The notes: a model not told the origin generated them from the sequence alone. A stretch of 28,714 nt of DNA from Korobacter sp036501185 (GCA_036501185.1 DASYAU010000003.1:1-28714), one strand, 5' to 3'. Counted from the first letter of the stretch, positions 1-6,796 are shown. Program-made: numbers and translations.

Positions 1-166
1 GGAATACACCATCCAGAAGAAGACGGTAACGTACGACTTCGAGCGGCTGATGGAAGGCGCGAAGAAGGTGAGCACGAGCGCGTTCGCGCACCTGATTATT
101 GCCAACATGGACCATGTTGGAGCGCACAAGGTGACGAACCATCACAGCCACGCGGCACACGAGTAG
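1..166 (+). CDS. icd: Isocitrate dehydrogenase (NADP), C-terminal fragment
   Basis: The open frame runs in from the left edge and ends at TAG 164-166. About 54 residues are visible. The stretch TVTYDFERLMEGAK matches the C-terminal end of bacterial NADP-dependent isocitrate dehydrogenase (E. coli Icd ends in a very similar block), the enzyme that converts isocitrate to 2-oxoglutarate. Active-site residues lie outside the window. After the usual end (...IIANM) the protein continues for about 18 residues rich in His (HKVTNHHSHAAHE), an extension I do not know from typical Icd. mdh starts 53 bases downstream on the same strand, so the two TCA-cycle genes are probably co-transcribed. The family call is firm; cofactor preference cannot be judged from this fragment. 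Confidence 0.85.
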   Translation, partial: EYTIQKKTVTYDFERLMEGAKKVSTSAFAHLIIANMDHVGAHKVTNHHSHAAHE

Positions 167-194
167 AATTTCTGGGGCTCGAAATTATTCATTC

Positions 195-209
195 GGCCGC
201 CTGGCGGCC
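195..209 (+). promoter_or_regulatory. Palindrome in the icd-mdh spacer, touching the mdh ribosome binding site
   Basis: GGCCGCC at 195-201 and GGCGGCC at 203-209 are perfect inverted copies around a single T. As RNA this folds into a 5-6 bp hairpin whose 3' arm abuts the AGGAG (210-214) that serves the mdh start at 220. It has no T-run, so it is not a terminator. It might stabilise an mRNA end or modulate mdh initiation; that role is inference. Confidence 0.4.
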
Positions 210-219
210 AGGAGAAATC

Positions 220-1146
220 ATGCGTCATAAAGTAACGGTAGTGGGATCGGGGAACGTGGGCGCCACGGCGGCGCACTGGATTGCCTCGAAGGAATTGGCC
301 GATGTTGTGCTGATCGACATCATTGAAGGCGTGCCGCAGGGCAAAGGCCTCGATCTGCTGGAAGCAATGCCGATCGAGAAGCGCGATTCGCACGTGACCG
401 GCACCAACGACTACGCGGACACCGCGAATTCGGACATCGTGGTGATTACCGCCGGCATTCCGCGCAAGCCCGGCATGAGCCGCGACGATCTTCTGAATAC
501 CAATCACAAGATCATGAAGGACGTGGTCGGCAAGGTGCTGCAATATTCGCCAAACTGCATCCTGATCATCGTTTCGAACCCGCTGGACGCCATGGCGCAG
601 GCGGCATTCAAGATGTCGGGCTTTTCGCGCAACCGCGTGATTGGCATGGCCGGCGTGCTCGATAGCGCGCGCTTCCGTACGTTCATCGCGGAAGAGCTGA
701 AGGTTTCAGTGGAGAACGTGACGGCTTTCGTGCTCGGCGGACACGGTGACACGATGGTCCCGCTGGCGCGGTATTCGACGGTGGCAGGAATTCCGATCAC
801 CGAACTCATTGCGCCGACGCGGCTGGAACAGTTGATCCAGCGGACGCGCGACGGCGGTGCCGAGATTGTGAAGTATCTGAAGACCGGCAGCGCTTTCTAT
901 GCGCCTTCGGCGGCCGCCACCGAGATGGTGGAGGCGATCCTGAAGGACAAGAAGAAGATCCTGCCTTGAGCCGCGTATCTCGAGGGCGAGTACGGCATCA
1001 ACGGACTGTTCGTCGGCGTGCCGTGCAAACTCGGGTCGAAGGGCATTGAGCAGATCATTGAAATCAAACTGACTCCGGAAGAGAATGCTGCGTTGACGAA
1101 GAGCGCCGATTCGGTGAAGGAGTTGGTCGGGGTCATCGGGGTTTAA
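220..1146 (+). CDS. mdh: Malate dehydrogenase, interrupted by an in-frame TGA at codon 250
   Basis: NAD-dependent malate dehydrogenase of the LDH-like type, interconverting malate and oxaloacetate in the TCA cycle. Visible motifs are the Rossmann loop GSGNVGATAA (residues 9-18), Asp33 at the end of beta-2 (NAD preference), substrate arginines Arg82 and Arg88 in IPRKPGMSR, SNPLDAM, and catalytic His175 in GGHGDTM. AGGAG lies 5 bases before the ATG. The frame meets TGA at 967-969 after 249 residues, but reading on in the same frame gives 58 more residues typical of the family (AAYLEGEYGINGLFVG...) to TAA 1144-1146, for a normal length of 308 codons. Homologues read LPCAAYLEG here, so TGA replaces a Cys codon. 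It may be a TGC-to-TGA mutation, a sequencing error or a recoded codon. If translation stops, the product lacks the C-terminal fifth and is probably inactive. Confidence 0.85.
970..996 (+). other. Stem-loop immediately 3' of the mdh in-frame TGA
   Basis: Starting at the base after the TGA, GCCG (970-973) pairs with CGGC (993-996), TA (976-977) with TA (991-992), and CTCG (979-982) with CGAG (987-990). The loop is AGGG (983-986). C974 and G975 form a bulge, and T978 is a single bulged base. The shape loosely resembles a bacterial SECIS hairpin (bulged U, G-rich small loop), but it sits about five bases closer to the UGA than in E. coli fdhF. It also lies in coding sequence that is constrained anyway. 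Confidence 0.4.
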
Positions 1147-1152
1147 TACCGG

Positions 1153-1180
1153 TAGTGGCTAGTGATTAGTGTTTAGGGGC
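1153..1180. repeat. Degenerate heptanucleotide tandem repeat, 4 units
   Basis: Four consecutive 7-base units of consensus TAGTGNT (the last unit diverges to TAGGGGC) lie just after the mdh stop and run into the terminator. TAG recurs every 7 bases and so falls in all three forward frames. Related loci are at 11412, 11448, 11711, 15586, 16824, 16856 and 18081. Confidence 0.7.
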
Positions 1181-1204
1181 CGTTCTTTGGAGCGGCCTTT
1201 TTCG
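1178..1204 (+). terminator. Rho-independent terminator after mdh
   Basis: GGCCG (1178-1182) pairs with CGGCC (1193-1197). The stem continues inward through TTC/GAG (one G-U pair) to a TTTG loop and is followed by TTTTTCG. It ends the icd-mdh transcript. Confidence 0.75.
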
Positions 1205-1301
1205 TTGCCGGATCGTTGTTCGCCGGTTTCGCGAGGGTGTTGGCCGATTGCGTGGAGTACGGGGACGGCGGTCCGGCGTAAAACGGGCGTGGAGGTTGGC
1301 G

Positions 1302-1877
1302 ATGTCGGAGCAGACGGTTGCGGTTTACCTGGGCTACCTTTGGGATGCGTTTGCGCTGACGTGGCTGGTGTCGGCGCTGGCAGTGAAGCGGACGACGCGG
1401 GCGGAGCCGCATTGGGTCGCGCTGGGGCGCTCGCTGGTGCTGGGAGCATTGCTGTACTGTCTCTACGCCGTCCCGCCGCCTTGGCATTGGCTGCATTTGC
1501 GTATCGTGCCGGATGCGCCTTGGGCACACTGGGCTGGGTTGATGATTGCAGTGTTCGCGATGCTCTTTTCTGCTTGGGCGCGGCTCGCGCTGGGGACAAA
1601 CTGGAGTTCGCGCGCCACCATCAAGGAAGGGCACGAGTTGATCGTGCGCGGACCATATCGGCTGGTTCGAAATCCGATCTACACGGGAATCTTCTTCGCG
1701 CTGGTTGGATCGGCGGTGGCTTTGGGACAGGTACGGCATTTTCTCGGATTGCCGCTGGTGCTGCTCGTGTGGTGGTGGAAGATTGCGAATGAGCAGAGAA
1801 TTTTGCGCGAGCAGTTTGGAGACGAGTATGTGCGGTATTGCCGCGAGGTAAAGGCGTTTATCCCGTATGTAATCTGA
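1302..1877 (+). CDS. Isoprenylcysteine carboxyl methyltransferase-family membrane protein
   Basis: This 191-residue integral membrane protein belongs to the ICMT/phospholipid methyltransferase-like family. The C-terminal half carries the family signature GPYRLVRNPIYTG followed by a hydrophobic helix, then NEQRILREQFGDEYVRYCREV with the acidic and Tyr residues expected near the SAM site, and a terminal IPYV. Four to five hydrophobic segments are visible. The ATG at 1302 is chosen because GGAGG (1291-1295) sits six bases before it; the open frame extends upstream only through a TTG with no binding site. Bacterial members methylate varied, mostly unknown acceptors, so the substrate is not predictable. 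A second family member lies at 23747-24235. It is separated from mdh by a terminator and is convergent with the next gene. Confidence 0.8.
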   Translation: MSEQTVAVYLGYLWDAFALTWLVSALAVKRTTRAEPHWVALGRSLVLGALLYCLYAVPPPWHWLHLRIVPDAPWAHWAGLMIAVFAMLFSAWARLALGTNWSSRATIKEGHELIVRGPYRLVRNPIYTGIFFALVGSAVALGQVRHFLGLPLVLLVWWWKIANEQRILREQFGDEYVRYCREVKAFIPYVI

Positions 1878-2129
1878 TTATTTGCGGTTCATCAGGACAT
1901 CGCGCTTAATGAACATGAGCGCGTAGTTGAAGATCACGGCCGCGAACGCAAGCGCGGGCGCGGTGGGATAGAGCGGGACGAACTTGAAGACCGCTACGAG
2001 AGCGATTCCGAGGAAGAGAATTACGTCGACTACGGCCATTAGTATGTAGACGCGCTTCTTCTCGGGCGTCATGAAGGGCGCGGGTTTCTGCGGATCGGGC
2101 TGGTATTTCGAGGTCTTTTTACGGCTCAT
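1878..2129 (-). CDS. Small two-helix membrane protein, downstream of nth
   Basis: An 83-residue protein of unknown function. A basic, Pro/Lys-rich N-terminus (MSRKKTSKYQPDPQKPAP) precedes two hydrophobic segments (about residues 28-50 and 55-75) and a short basic tail ending MNRK, so both ends are probably cytoplasmic. Its ATG (2127-2129) overlaps the TGA of nth (2126-2128) in an ATGA arrangement, which points to translational coupling. The open frame extends upstream inside nth without a better start. I do not recognise a family. Confidence 0.75.
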   Translation of the reverse strand: MSRKKTSKYQPDPQKPAPFMTPEKKRVYILMAVVDVILFLGIALVAVFKFVPLYPTAPALAFAAVIFNYALMFIKRDVLMNRK

Positions 2130-3010
2130 GGCTGCGCGCCTTTGTGGATCTCGACGGTGCTCCAGGTCTTGTCGGCGGCGTGGCAGATGGTTTCCAGCGG
2201 ACAATCGACACATTTAGGCTTGCGGGCGATGCAGAGCTGGCGTCCGTGATGAATGACCTGGTGGGAGAAGTCGATCCACTTGTCGGGCGGGATGACTTTC
2301 ATCAAGTCCTGCTCGATTGACTTCGGATCGTTGTTCTTGGTTAGTTCGAGGCGTCGGGAAATGCGGTGGACGTGGGTGTCGACGACGACGCCGTCGGCGA
2401 TGCCGAACCATGAGCCGAGGACGACGTTCGCGGTTTTGCGGGCGGCACCGGGGACGGTAAGAAGTCGTTCCATGTCGTTGGGAACTTCGCCGCCAAATTC
2501 GCTGACGATCCTTTGGGCAGCTCCAACGATGGACTTTGCCTTGTTGCGGAAGAAGCCGGTGGACTTGATGTCGGGCTCGAGAGCTTCGGGCTTGAGCGCG
2601 GCGAAATCCTGCACCGTGGGATATTTCCGGAAGAGTTCGGGCGTGGTCATGTTCACGCGGACGTCTGTGCACTGCGCAGAAAGAATTGTGGCGACGAGCA
2701 GCTCCCAGGCATTGCTGTGAACAAGAGCGCATTTTGCGCCGGGATAGCGATCGTTCAGGCGCTTCAGGATTTCTTGCACGCGGTCGGGAGTGAGGGGGTT
2801 GTAGCCCTTGGGAGTCGCGCCGGATTTCGCGACGGGCTTGGTGGTGCGGACTTTCGTACTTCCCACCCTGCCGCTGCGAAACAAGGGTGGGGCACCCACA
2901 TTTCTGGTACCCACATTCTTGGAGGCGCTGGTGGTTTTTCTGCGCGCAGTTTTGGCTTTCTCGTGGCGTCCGGCCTTGGAGGGTTGGCGTGTGATCTGTC
3001 CGCGTGCCAT
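2126..3010 (-). CDS. nth: Endonuclease III (DNA glycosylase/AP lyase)
   Basis: Base-excision-repair enzyme that removes oxidised pyrimidines and cleaves abasic sites. The conserved body begins near residue 80 (LTPDRVQEILKRL). It shows the helix-hairpin-helix VPGAARKTANVVLG with the catalytic Lys, the catalytic Asp in VVDTHVHRISRRL, and the 4Fe-4S ligands C-X6-C-X2-C-X5-C near the C-terminus (CIARKPKCVDCPLETIC). The usual LPGVG hairpin reads VPGAA. The first ~75 residues are a basic, low-complexity extension absent from E. coli Nth; part of it is encoded by a palindromic repeat (2862-2897). The ATG at 3010 is the first Met in a region where an upstream extension would run into hemQ. The ribosome binding site is weak. 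It is divergent from hemQ and coupled to the small membrane protein behind it. Confidence 0.93.
   Translation of the reverse strand: MARGQITRQPSKAGRHEKAKTARRKTTSASKNVGTRNVGAPPLFRSGRVGSTKVRTTKPVAKSGATPKGYNPLTPDRVQEILKRLNDRYPGAKCALVHSNAWELLVATILSAQCTDVRVNMTTPELFRKYPTVQDFAALKPEALEPDIKSTGFFRNKAKSIVGAAQRIVSEFGGEVPNDMERLLTVPGAARKTANVVLGSWFGIADGVVVDTHVHRISRRLELTKNNDPKSIEQDLMKVIPPDKWIDFSHQVIHHGRQLCIARKPKCVDCPLETICHAADKTWSTVEIHKGAQP
2862..2911. repeat. REP-like palindrome inside the nth N-terminal extension
   Basis: CCCACCCT (2862-2869) and AGGGTGGG (2884-2891) form a perfect 8 bp inverted repeat with a 14-base spacer. A second short palindrome, GGGTG...CACCC (2885-2897), and a direct repeat of ACCCACATT (2893 and about 2909) follow. 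The block lies wholly in the coding region for the low-complexity N-terminal tail of Nth, which suggests an intergenic-type repeat captured in frame. Confidence 0.6.
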
Positions 3011-3069
3011 GTGGTTGAGATTACAATGGGAGCCGCAATCGCTACAAATTCCCGATTGAAGGAACGCTT

Positions 3070-3933
3070 GTGTCCCATCGTCCCATGCCGGTTTCCACGG
3101 AAATGCCGCCGCACCCGCTGACACTTGAAGGTCACTCCGTACTGCACCAGATGTTCCGGTTCCGCTGGGCGGATTGGAACGCGCTGGGAGAGGGCGAACG
3201 GCTGGGTGTGCTGAAGGAAGCGACGCAGGCGCTGACGCCGATGGAAGAAAGCGGCGAAACTGCCTTGTTCTCGATGTTAGGGCACAAGGGCGACCTGATG
3301 CTGATCCACTTCCGTGCATCGTTTGACGAGTTGAATGCGGCAGAATTAGCGCTGAAAAAACTGCGCATCGAGCGATTTCTGGAGCCCACAAATTCCTATC
3401 TGTCGGTCATCGAGTTGGGGCTGTACGACTCGACGGTGAAACTTTACAAGTCGCTCATGGAAAAAGGTCTCGCGCCCCATTCGGAAGAGTGGGAGAAGGC
3501 GGTGCAGGAAACCATCGAACGGCAGAAGTCGGCAATGGCTCCGCGACTGTTTCCGAAGATCCCGGAGCACCGGTACCTGTGTTTCTACCCGATGGACCGC
3601 AAGCGCGGAGAGGGGATCAACTTCTACACGCAGAACATTGAGCATCGGCAAAAGCAGATGGAAGCGCACGGGATGGTGGGGCGTCGCTACGCGGGAAAGG
3701 TGCAGCAGATCATCAGCGGGTCGATTGGGTTCGATGATTGGGAGTGGGGCGTGGATCTGTTCGCTGCCGACCCGCTGCAGTTCAAAAAACTGATTTACGA
3801 GATGCGATTCGATGAAGTGTCGGCTGTTTACGCGGTGTTTGGGGCGTTCTTTATTGGCCTGCGGGTGAAGGTGGAGAAGTTGGGAGAGTTGTTGGGCGGA
3901 AATCTTCCTTCCGCGGAAGAAAAAAATCTTTAA
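3070..3933 (+). CDS. hemQ: Coproheme decarboxylase (HemQ/ChdC, chlorite dismutase fold)
   Basis: This 287-residue protein matches HemQ, which oxidatively decarboxylates iron-coproporphyrin III to heme b with peroxide. Conserved blocks are CFYPMDRKR, NFY with the likely catalytic Tyr186, EAHGMVGRRYAGKV with the proximal heme ligand His200, GSIGFDDWEWGVDLF and YEMRFDEVSAVY near the C-terminus. An N-terminal stretch of about 25 residues is extra relative to Gram-positive HemQ. The start is GTG 3070, supported by GAAGGA (3058-3063) six bases upstream; ATG 3085 and ATG 3103 are alternatives. It is divergent from nth across 59 bases, and no other heme gene is nearby. Its presence suggests the coproporphyrin-dependent route; a heme peroxidase relative is the alternative. 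Confidence 0.88.
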   Translation: MSHRPMPVSTEMPPHPLTLEGHSVLHQMFRFRWADWNALGEGERLGVLKEATQALTPMEESGETALFSMLGHKGDLMLIHFRASFDELNAAELALKKLRIERFLEPTNSYLSVIELGLYDSTVKLYKSLMEKGLAPHSEEWEKAVQETIERQKSAMAPRLFPKIPEHRYLCFYPMDRKRGEGINFYTQNIEHRQKQMEAHGMVGRRYAGKVQQIISGSIGFDDWEWGVDLFAADPLQFKKLIYEMRFDEVSAVYAVFGAFFIGLRVKVEKLGELLGGNLPSAEEKNL

Positions 3934-3962
3934 ACACGAAGTACACAAAGGGCACGAAGGAT
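3923..3962. repeat. Dispersed nonamer-type repeat, copy 1
   Basis: A 40-base element matches 5761-5800 with 5 mismatches. Its core is three degenerate 9-base units of the form (A/G)NCACGAAG. It overlaps the last codons and stop of hemQ. Confidence 0.7.
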
Positions 3963-3969
3963 CTCGGAG

Positions 3970-4386
3970 TTAGTCGAGGAACTTTCCGACGAGCCAGATG
4001 TGTCCATAAGGATCGAGCACAGAGCCTTGCAACATGCGGCGGAAGGGCTTGGGACCGTGGGTTTCAAACTCGTGTTCGCGAACGGCACTGCGCTCCACGG
4101 CGCCCGCAGCCACGGCTTTTTGATGGATCGCGACTGGGTCGTCGACGAAGAGCTCGACGCGGACGGTGGTGAAGCCGGCGGCAGATGGAGCGCGGGTGCC
4201 GAATTCCGGCGACTCCGCGGCGAGAAAGAATGTCGCGCCCTGGATTTCGAGTCCGGCGACGATGTCGGCGCCGTCGCCAAGTTTCCAGAGAAGATTGGCA
4301 CCGAAGGCGCGCTGATAGAACTCGACGGCGACGTTGCCATCGGGGACGGCGAGCATGACGGTGATATGGGCTGGCTTCGTTTGCAT
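3970..4386 (-). CDS. VOC-superfamily (glyoxalase/PhnB-like) protein
   Basis: This 138-residue protein has the vicinal-oxygen-chelate fold pattern: two beta-alpha-beta-beta-beta modules, with VPDGNVAVEFYQRAFGA in the first and VDDPVAIHQKAVAAGA in the second, ending GSVLDPYGHIWLVGKF. This is the PhnB/bleomycin-resistance-like branch. Members are metal-dependent enzymes or small-molecule binders, and the substrate cannot be assigned here. Candidate metal ligands are the His in the first strand (HITVMLAV) and the final His of the YGHIW block. The ATG at 4386 follows the first conserved strand pattern well. It is transcribed in the same direction as the M29 peptidase gene 104 bases upstream, with a hairpin repeat between them. 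Confidence 0.8.
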   Translation of the reverse strand: MQTKPAHITVMLAVPDGNVAVEFYQRAFGANLLWKLGDGADIVAGLEIQGATFFLAAESPEFGTRAPSAAGFTTVRVELFVDDPVAIHQKAVAAGAVERSAVREHEFETHGPKPFRRMLQGSVLDPYGHIWLVGKFLD

Positions 4387-4436
4387 TGATCTAAAAAAGC
4401 CTTTCGGTCAGATTCGCAGACTTAAGCTTCACGGGG

Positions 4437-4471
4437 ATTGCCACGGGCCCGAAAATCACGGCCCTCGCAAT
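4437..4471. repeat. Imperfect intergenic hairpin
   Basis: ATTGC (4437-4441) pairs with GCAAT (4467-4471), A4443 with T4465, and GGGCC (4445-4449) with GGCCC (4460-4464), around a 10-base loop. There is no T-run on the downstream side of either strand, so it looks REP-like rather than a terminator. The flank CGCAATGACA recalls the TGACA ends of the elements at 6417 and 16878. Confidence 0.5.
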
Positions 4472-4490
4472 GACAAAAAAAGCACAAGAG

Positions 4491-5738
4491 CTAAACCCAC
4501 TCTCCCTGGCGCATGAGCGGTTCGACGGTGCCGGTATGAGTGATGCCGTCGATGTCCATTTGGCCGTTGCCGATCATCCAGTCGACGTGAATCAAACTCT
4601 CATTCGCACCGCGCGCGGCTAGCTCCTGCGGGGTGAGCTTTTCGCCGTTACGGATGCACGTGGTGTACGACTGGCCGAGCGCGATGTGCGAGGCGGCGTT
4701 TTCGTCGAAGAGGGTGTGGAAGAAGAGCAGGCCGCTGCTGGCGATCGGCGACGAATGTGGGACGAGCGCGACTTCGCCGAGGCGGCGCGCGCCGTCGTCG
4801 GTGTCGATGAGCTTCTGCAGAACTTCCTGTCCGCGGGTAGCCTTGGCGTCGACGATGCGGCCCTTCTCAAATTTCACCTGGATGCCTTCGATAAGCGTGC
4901 CCTGGAAGGAGAGTGGCTTGCTGGCGGTGATGTGGCCGTCGGCGCGGTCCTTGTGGGGGCAGGAGAAAACTTCTTCGGTAGGCATGTTGGGGATGCAGTA
5001 GAGGCCGTTTCCGGCGGTGGTACCTCCGCCCATCCAGAGGTGGTCGTCGGCCATACCGAGCTTGAAATCGGTGCCGGGGCCACGGTAGTGGAGCGAGTGG
5101 TAGCGCTTCTCGTTGAGGAAAGCGGCACGTTTCTGCAGGCCTGCGTCGTGGCGCTTCCATTCGGCGACGGGATCTTCGCCGTCGATGCGCGTGGTGGAGA
5201 AGATGGCGTCCCAAAGCTTCTGGGTAGCAACGTCGGGGGCGTCGTTGGGGAACATCGCTTCGGCCCAGGCGGGCGTGGCGCAGGCGACGATGGTCCAGTT
5301 GATTTCGTGACGAGTGATCAATTCCATGGCCGGCTTCGAGGCTTTGGATGCGGCGCGATTGGCGCGGCCGACTTTTTCGGGATCTTCCTTCGAAAGCAGA
5401 GAGGGATTCGCGCCGGCAACGGCGAGGCGGGCGGTGCCTGCTTTGAAGGCAGCGGCCATACCGTCGTAGAGCCAGTTGGCGGCAGCATCGAAAGCGGCGT
5501 CGGGCGCGTGATGGTAGCGCATCAGCGTGGTTTCGTCGTCGCTGTAGAGGGTGGTCACGAGCGATGCACCGGCGCGGTAGGCGTGCTCGGTGATGCGGCG
5601 CACGAGCGGAACGCAATCGAGAGATGCGGTCATGAGGAGCTGCTGGCCGGGAGCGAGGCCAAGTCCGACGCGGATGGCGACTTCGGCGAGACGATCGAGC
5701 TTTTGGGACTGGGAGAGCTGCGTGGCTGCTGTCGACAT
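4491..5738 (-). CDS. Aminopeptidase, M29 family
   Basis: This 415-residue cytoplasmic metallo-aminopeptidase is of the AmpS/PepS/aminopeptidase T type, releasing N-terminal residues from peptides. The dinuclear-metal ligands known from the family can be placed: Glu256 in MPTEEVF, Glu322 in RRLGEVALV, His351 and Tyr358 in SHIALGQSY, and His384/Asp386 in IHVDWMIG. Full length for the family, with no signal peptide. The start is ATG 5738. No Shine-Dalgarno is visible, but a TAAAAT box (5745-5750, minus strand) would place transcription initiation at or next to the ATG, so the mRNA may be leaderless. The upstream spacer holds copy 2 of the nonamer repeat, which would also cover the -35 region. 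Confidence 0.92.
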   Translation of the reverse strand: MSTAATQLSQSQKLDRLAEVAIRVGLGLAPGQQLLMTASLDCVPLVRRITEHAYRAGASLVTTLYSDDETTLMRYHHAPDAAFDAAANWLYDGMAAAFKAGTARLAVAGANPSLLSKEDPEKVGRANRAASKASKPAMELITRHEINWTIVACATPAWAEAMFPNDAPDVATQKLWDAIFSTTRIDGEDPVAEWKRHDAGLQKRAAFLNEKRYHSLHYRGPGTDFKLGMADDHLWMGGGTTAGNGLYCIPNMPTEEVFSCPHKDRADGHITASKPLSFQGTLIEGIQVKFEKGRIVDAKATRGQEVLQKLIDTDDGARRLGEVALVPHSSPIASSGLLFFHTLFDENAASHIALGQSYTTCIRNGEKLTPQELAARGANESLIHVDWMIGNGQMDIDGITHTGTVEPLMRQGEWV

Positions 5739-5760
5739 TTATCTATTTTAGAGCGAAAGC

Positions 5761-5800
5761 AAAATCTTTGAACACGAAGGACACTAAGGGCATGAGGGAT
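5761..5800. repeat. Dispersed nonamer-type repeat, copy 2
   Basis: Second copy of the 40-base element at 3923-3962 (35/40 identical), with a 9-base internal period around CACGAAG / ACACTAAG / GCATGAG. It sits between the YdeI-like gene stop and the M29 peptidase promoter region. Confidence 0.7.
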
Positions 5801-5808
5801 TTTGGGGA

Positions 5809-6387
5809 TTATTTTTCGTTGGGGCGGCGAAGGGGTGGGATCTTGAGGCTTTTTGAGGAGCACTCGATCAGAGTTTGAAGGCGTTTCTCGCGGGTGGATT
5901 CTTGTTTGGCGCTGGTGACCCAGTGAGTGGCGATTTTGCGATAGCCTGGCGGTTGAGAGTTCCAGAATTTCCAGGCTTTCGCTTCCTTGCGGAATGCACG
6001 TTCCTGGGCGGTGGTGAATTGGGCGGCTTCGCGTTCGAAGGAGTAGAGATTGGTCTTCTCAGGGTTGCGGGATTCGTAAACTTTGAGGCCCGCGGGGGCG
6101 ACGCGCTTGTCGGCGAGGAGGAGCTCGATTTTCGCGAGATTGATTTTGCTCCAGATGCTGCTCGGCTTGCGCGGCGTGAAACGGATGGTATAGCTCGAGC
6201 CGTCGAGTTTTCGGCGGATACCATCGATCCAACCGAAGCAGAGAGCTTCGTCCACGGACTCGGGCCAGGTGATGCTGGGTTTGCCGCACTCTTTGCGGTA
6301 GAAGCCGACCACGAGTTCGCGCTCGGTGGTGTGGTGGTTCTCGAGCCAACGGCGGAAGTCGGCGGGAGTGGGGAAGAACATCGGCAT
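5809..6387 (-). CDS. YdeI/OmpD-associated family protein
   Basis: This 192-residue protein resembles the YdeI/OmpD-associated (bacteriocin-protection-like) family: an N-terminal FFPTPADFRRWLENHH...ELVVGFYRK block, then SVDEALCFGWIDGIRRKLDGSSYTIRFTPRKPSSIWS, the most conserved motif of the family. The C-terminal ~70 residues are basic and helical (AFRKEAKAWKFWNSQPPGYRK...). It is soluble and has no signal peptide. The biochemical role of the family is unknown. Two ATGs, at 6387 and 6381, are possible and neither has a clear binding site. It runs in the same direction as the peptidase gene 70 bases downstream. Confidence 0.85.
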   Translation of the reverse strand: MPMFFPTPADFRRWLENHHTTERELVVGFYRKECGKPSITWPESVDEALCFGWIDGIRRKLDGSSYTIRFTPRKPSSIWSKINLAKIELLLADKRVAPAGLKVYESRNPEKTNLYSFEREAAQFTTAQERAFRKEAKAWKFWNSQPPGYRKIATHWVTSAKQESTREKRLQTLIECSSKSLKIPPLRRPNEK

Positions 6388-6416
6388 GGGGGAGAGTTTA
6401 GCGCGAGGGGTTTCGC

Positions 6417-6466
6417 GTGTCAGGAAAAGAAGAACAGCAGGTGCTTCGCTGCGCTCAGCATGACAA
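6417..6466. repeat. Dispersed TGACA-ending repeat, copy 1
   Basis: An intergenic stretch with CAGGAAAAG, GAACAGCAGGTGCTTCG and GCTGCGCTCAGCATGACAA aligns with 16878-16955, which carries the same flanks with an extra ~25-base palindrome in the middle. It is probably a dispersed REP-type element. Confidence 0.5.
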
Positions 6467-6531
6467 GGGAAATTGATATAGGGGTCAAGCTTGGGGGCTG
6501 CCGCGGGGCGGAATGTGAGGTTTGGCCGTCA

Positions 6532-6560
6532 TTGACTGGGGTTCTTGGGAGATTTACTCT
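6532..6560 (+). promoter_or_regulatory. Promoter for the small protein at 6569
   Basis: TTGACT (6532-6537), a 17-base spacer and TACTCT (6555-6560). Predicted initiation is about 6567, two bases before the ATG at 6569, so the transcript would be essentially leaderless. Confidence 0.5.
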
Positions 6561-6568
6561 GAAAGTCT

Positions 6569-6796
6569 ATGGCCGTGAAATCGATTCAGCTTGGACAAGT
6601 CTGGCGGAATGAAGCCGACGGGAAGAATTATCTCGTAACCAAGGTATACAACGAGTTGTTCACGCAATTTGCGATGTTACGGCCGGCGGATGTGAATGCG
6701 CCGAATGTAGAAACCACGCGGGTGAAAGTGACCAAGGGTGCCGAGGGGGCTTCGCTGCCCGGATTTGCTTTCACACAAGAGTCACAGGATTTTTAG
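6569..6796 (+). CDS. Small hypothetical protein
   Basis: This 75-residue soluble protein has a compact beta-rich look: GQVWRNEADGKNYLVTKVYNELFTQFAMLRPAD, then polar residues to the end. The opening resembles small SH3-like or DUF-type domains beginning xGxVWxN, but I do not recognise a named family. No signal peptide or membrane segment. No Shine-Dalgarno precedes the ATG; a promoter placed right before it suggests a leaderless mRNA. The next gene, DedA, starts 57 bases downstream on the same strand and may share the transcript. Confidence 0.65.
   Translation: MAVKSIQLGQVWRNEADGKNYLVTKVYNELFTQFAMLRPADVNAPNVETTRVKVTKGAEGASLPGFAFTQESQDF

Noticed and set aside
1169..1792. Long plus-strand frame of 207 codons overlapping the ICMT-like gene.
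   Set aside because: Low-complexity Gly/Ala/Arg composition typical of an out-of-frame reading of GC-rich DNA; the frame at 1302 has family motifs and a Shine-Dalgarno.
4686..5771. 361-codon frame antisense to the M29 aminopeptidase.
   Set aside because: Gly/Val/Asp-rich antisense shadow; the minus strand carries all metal ligands of the M29 family.
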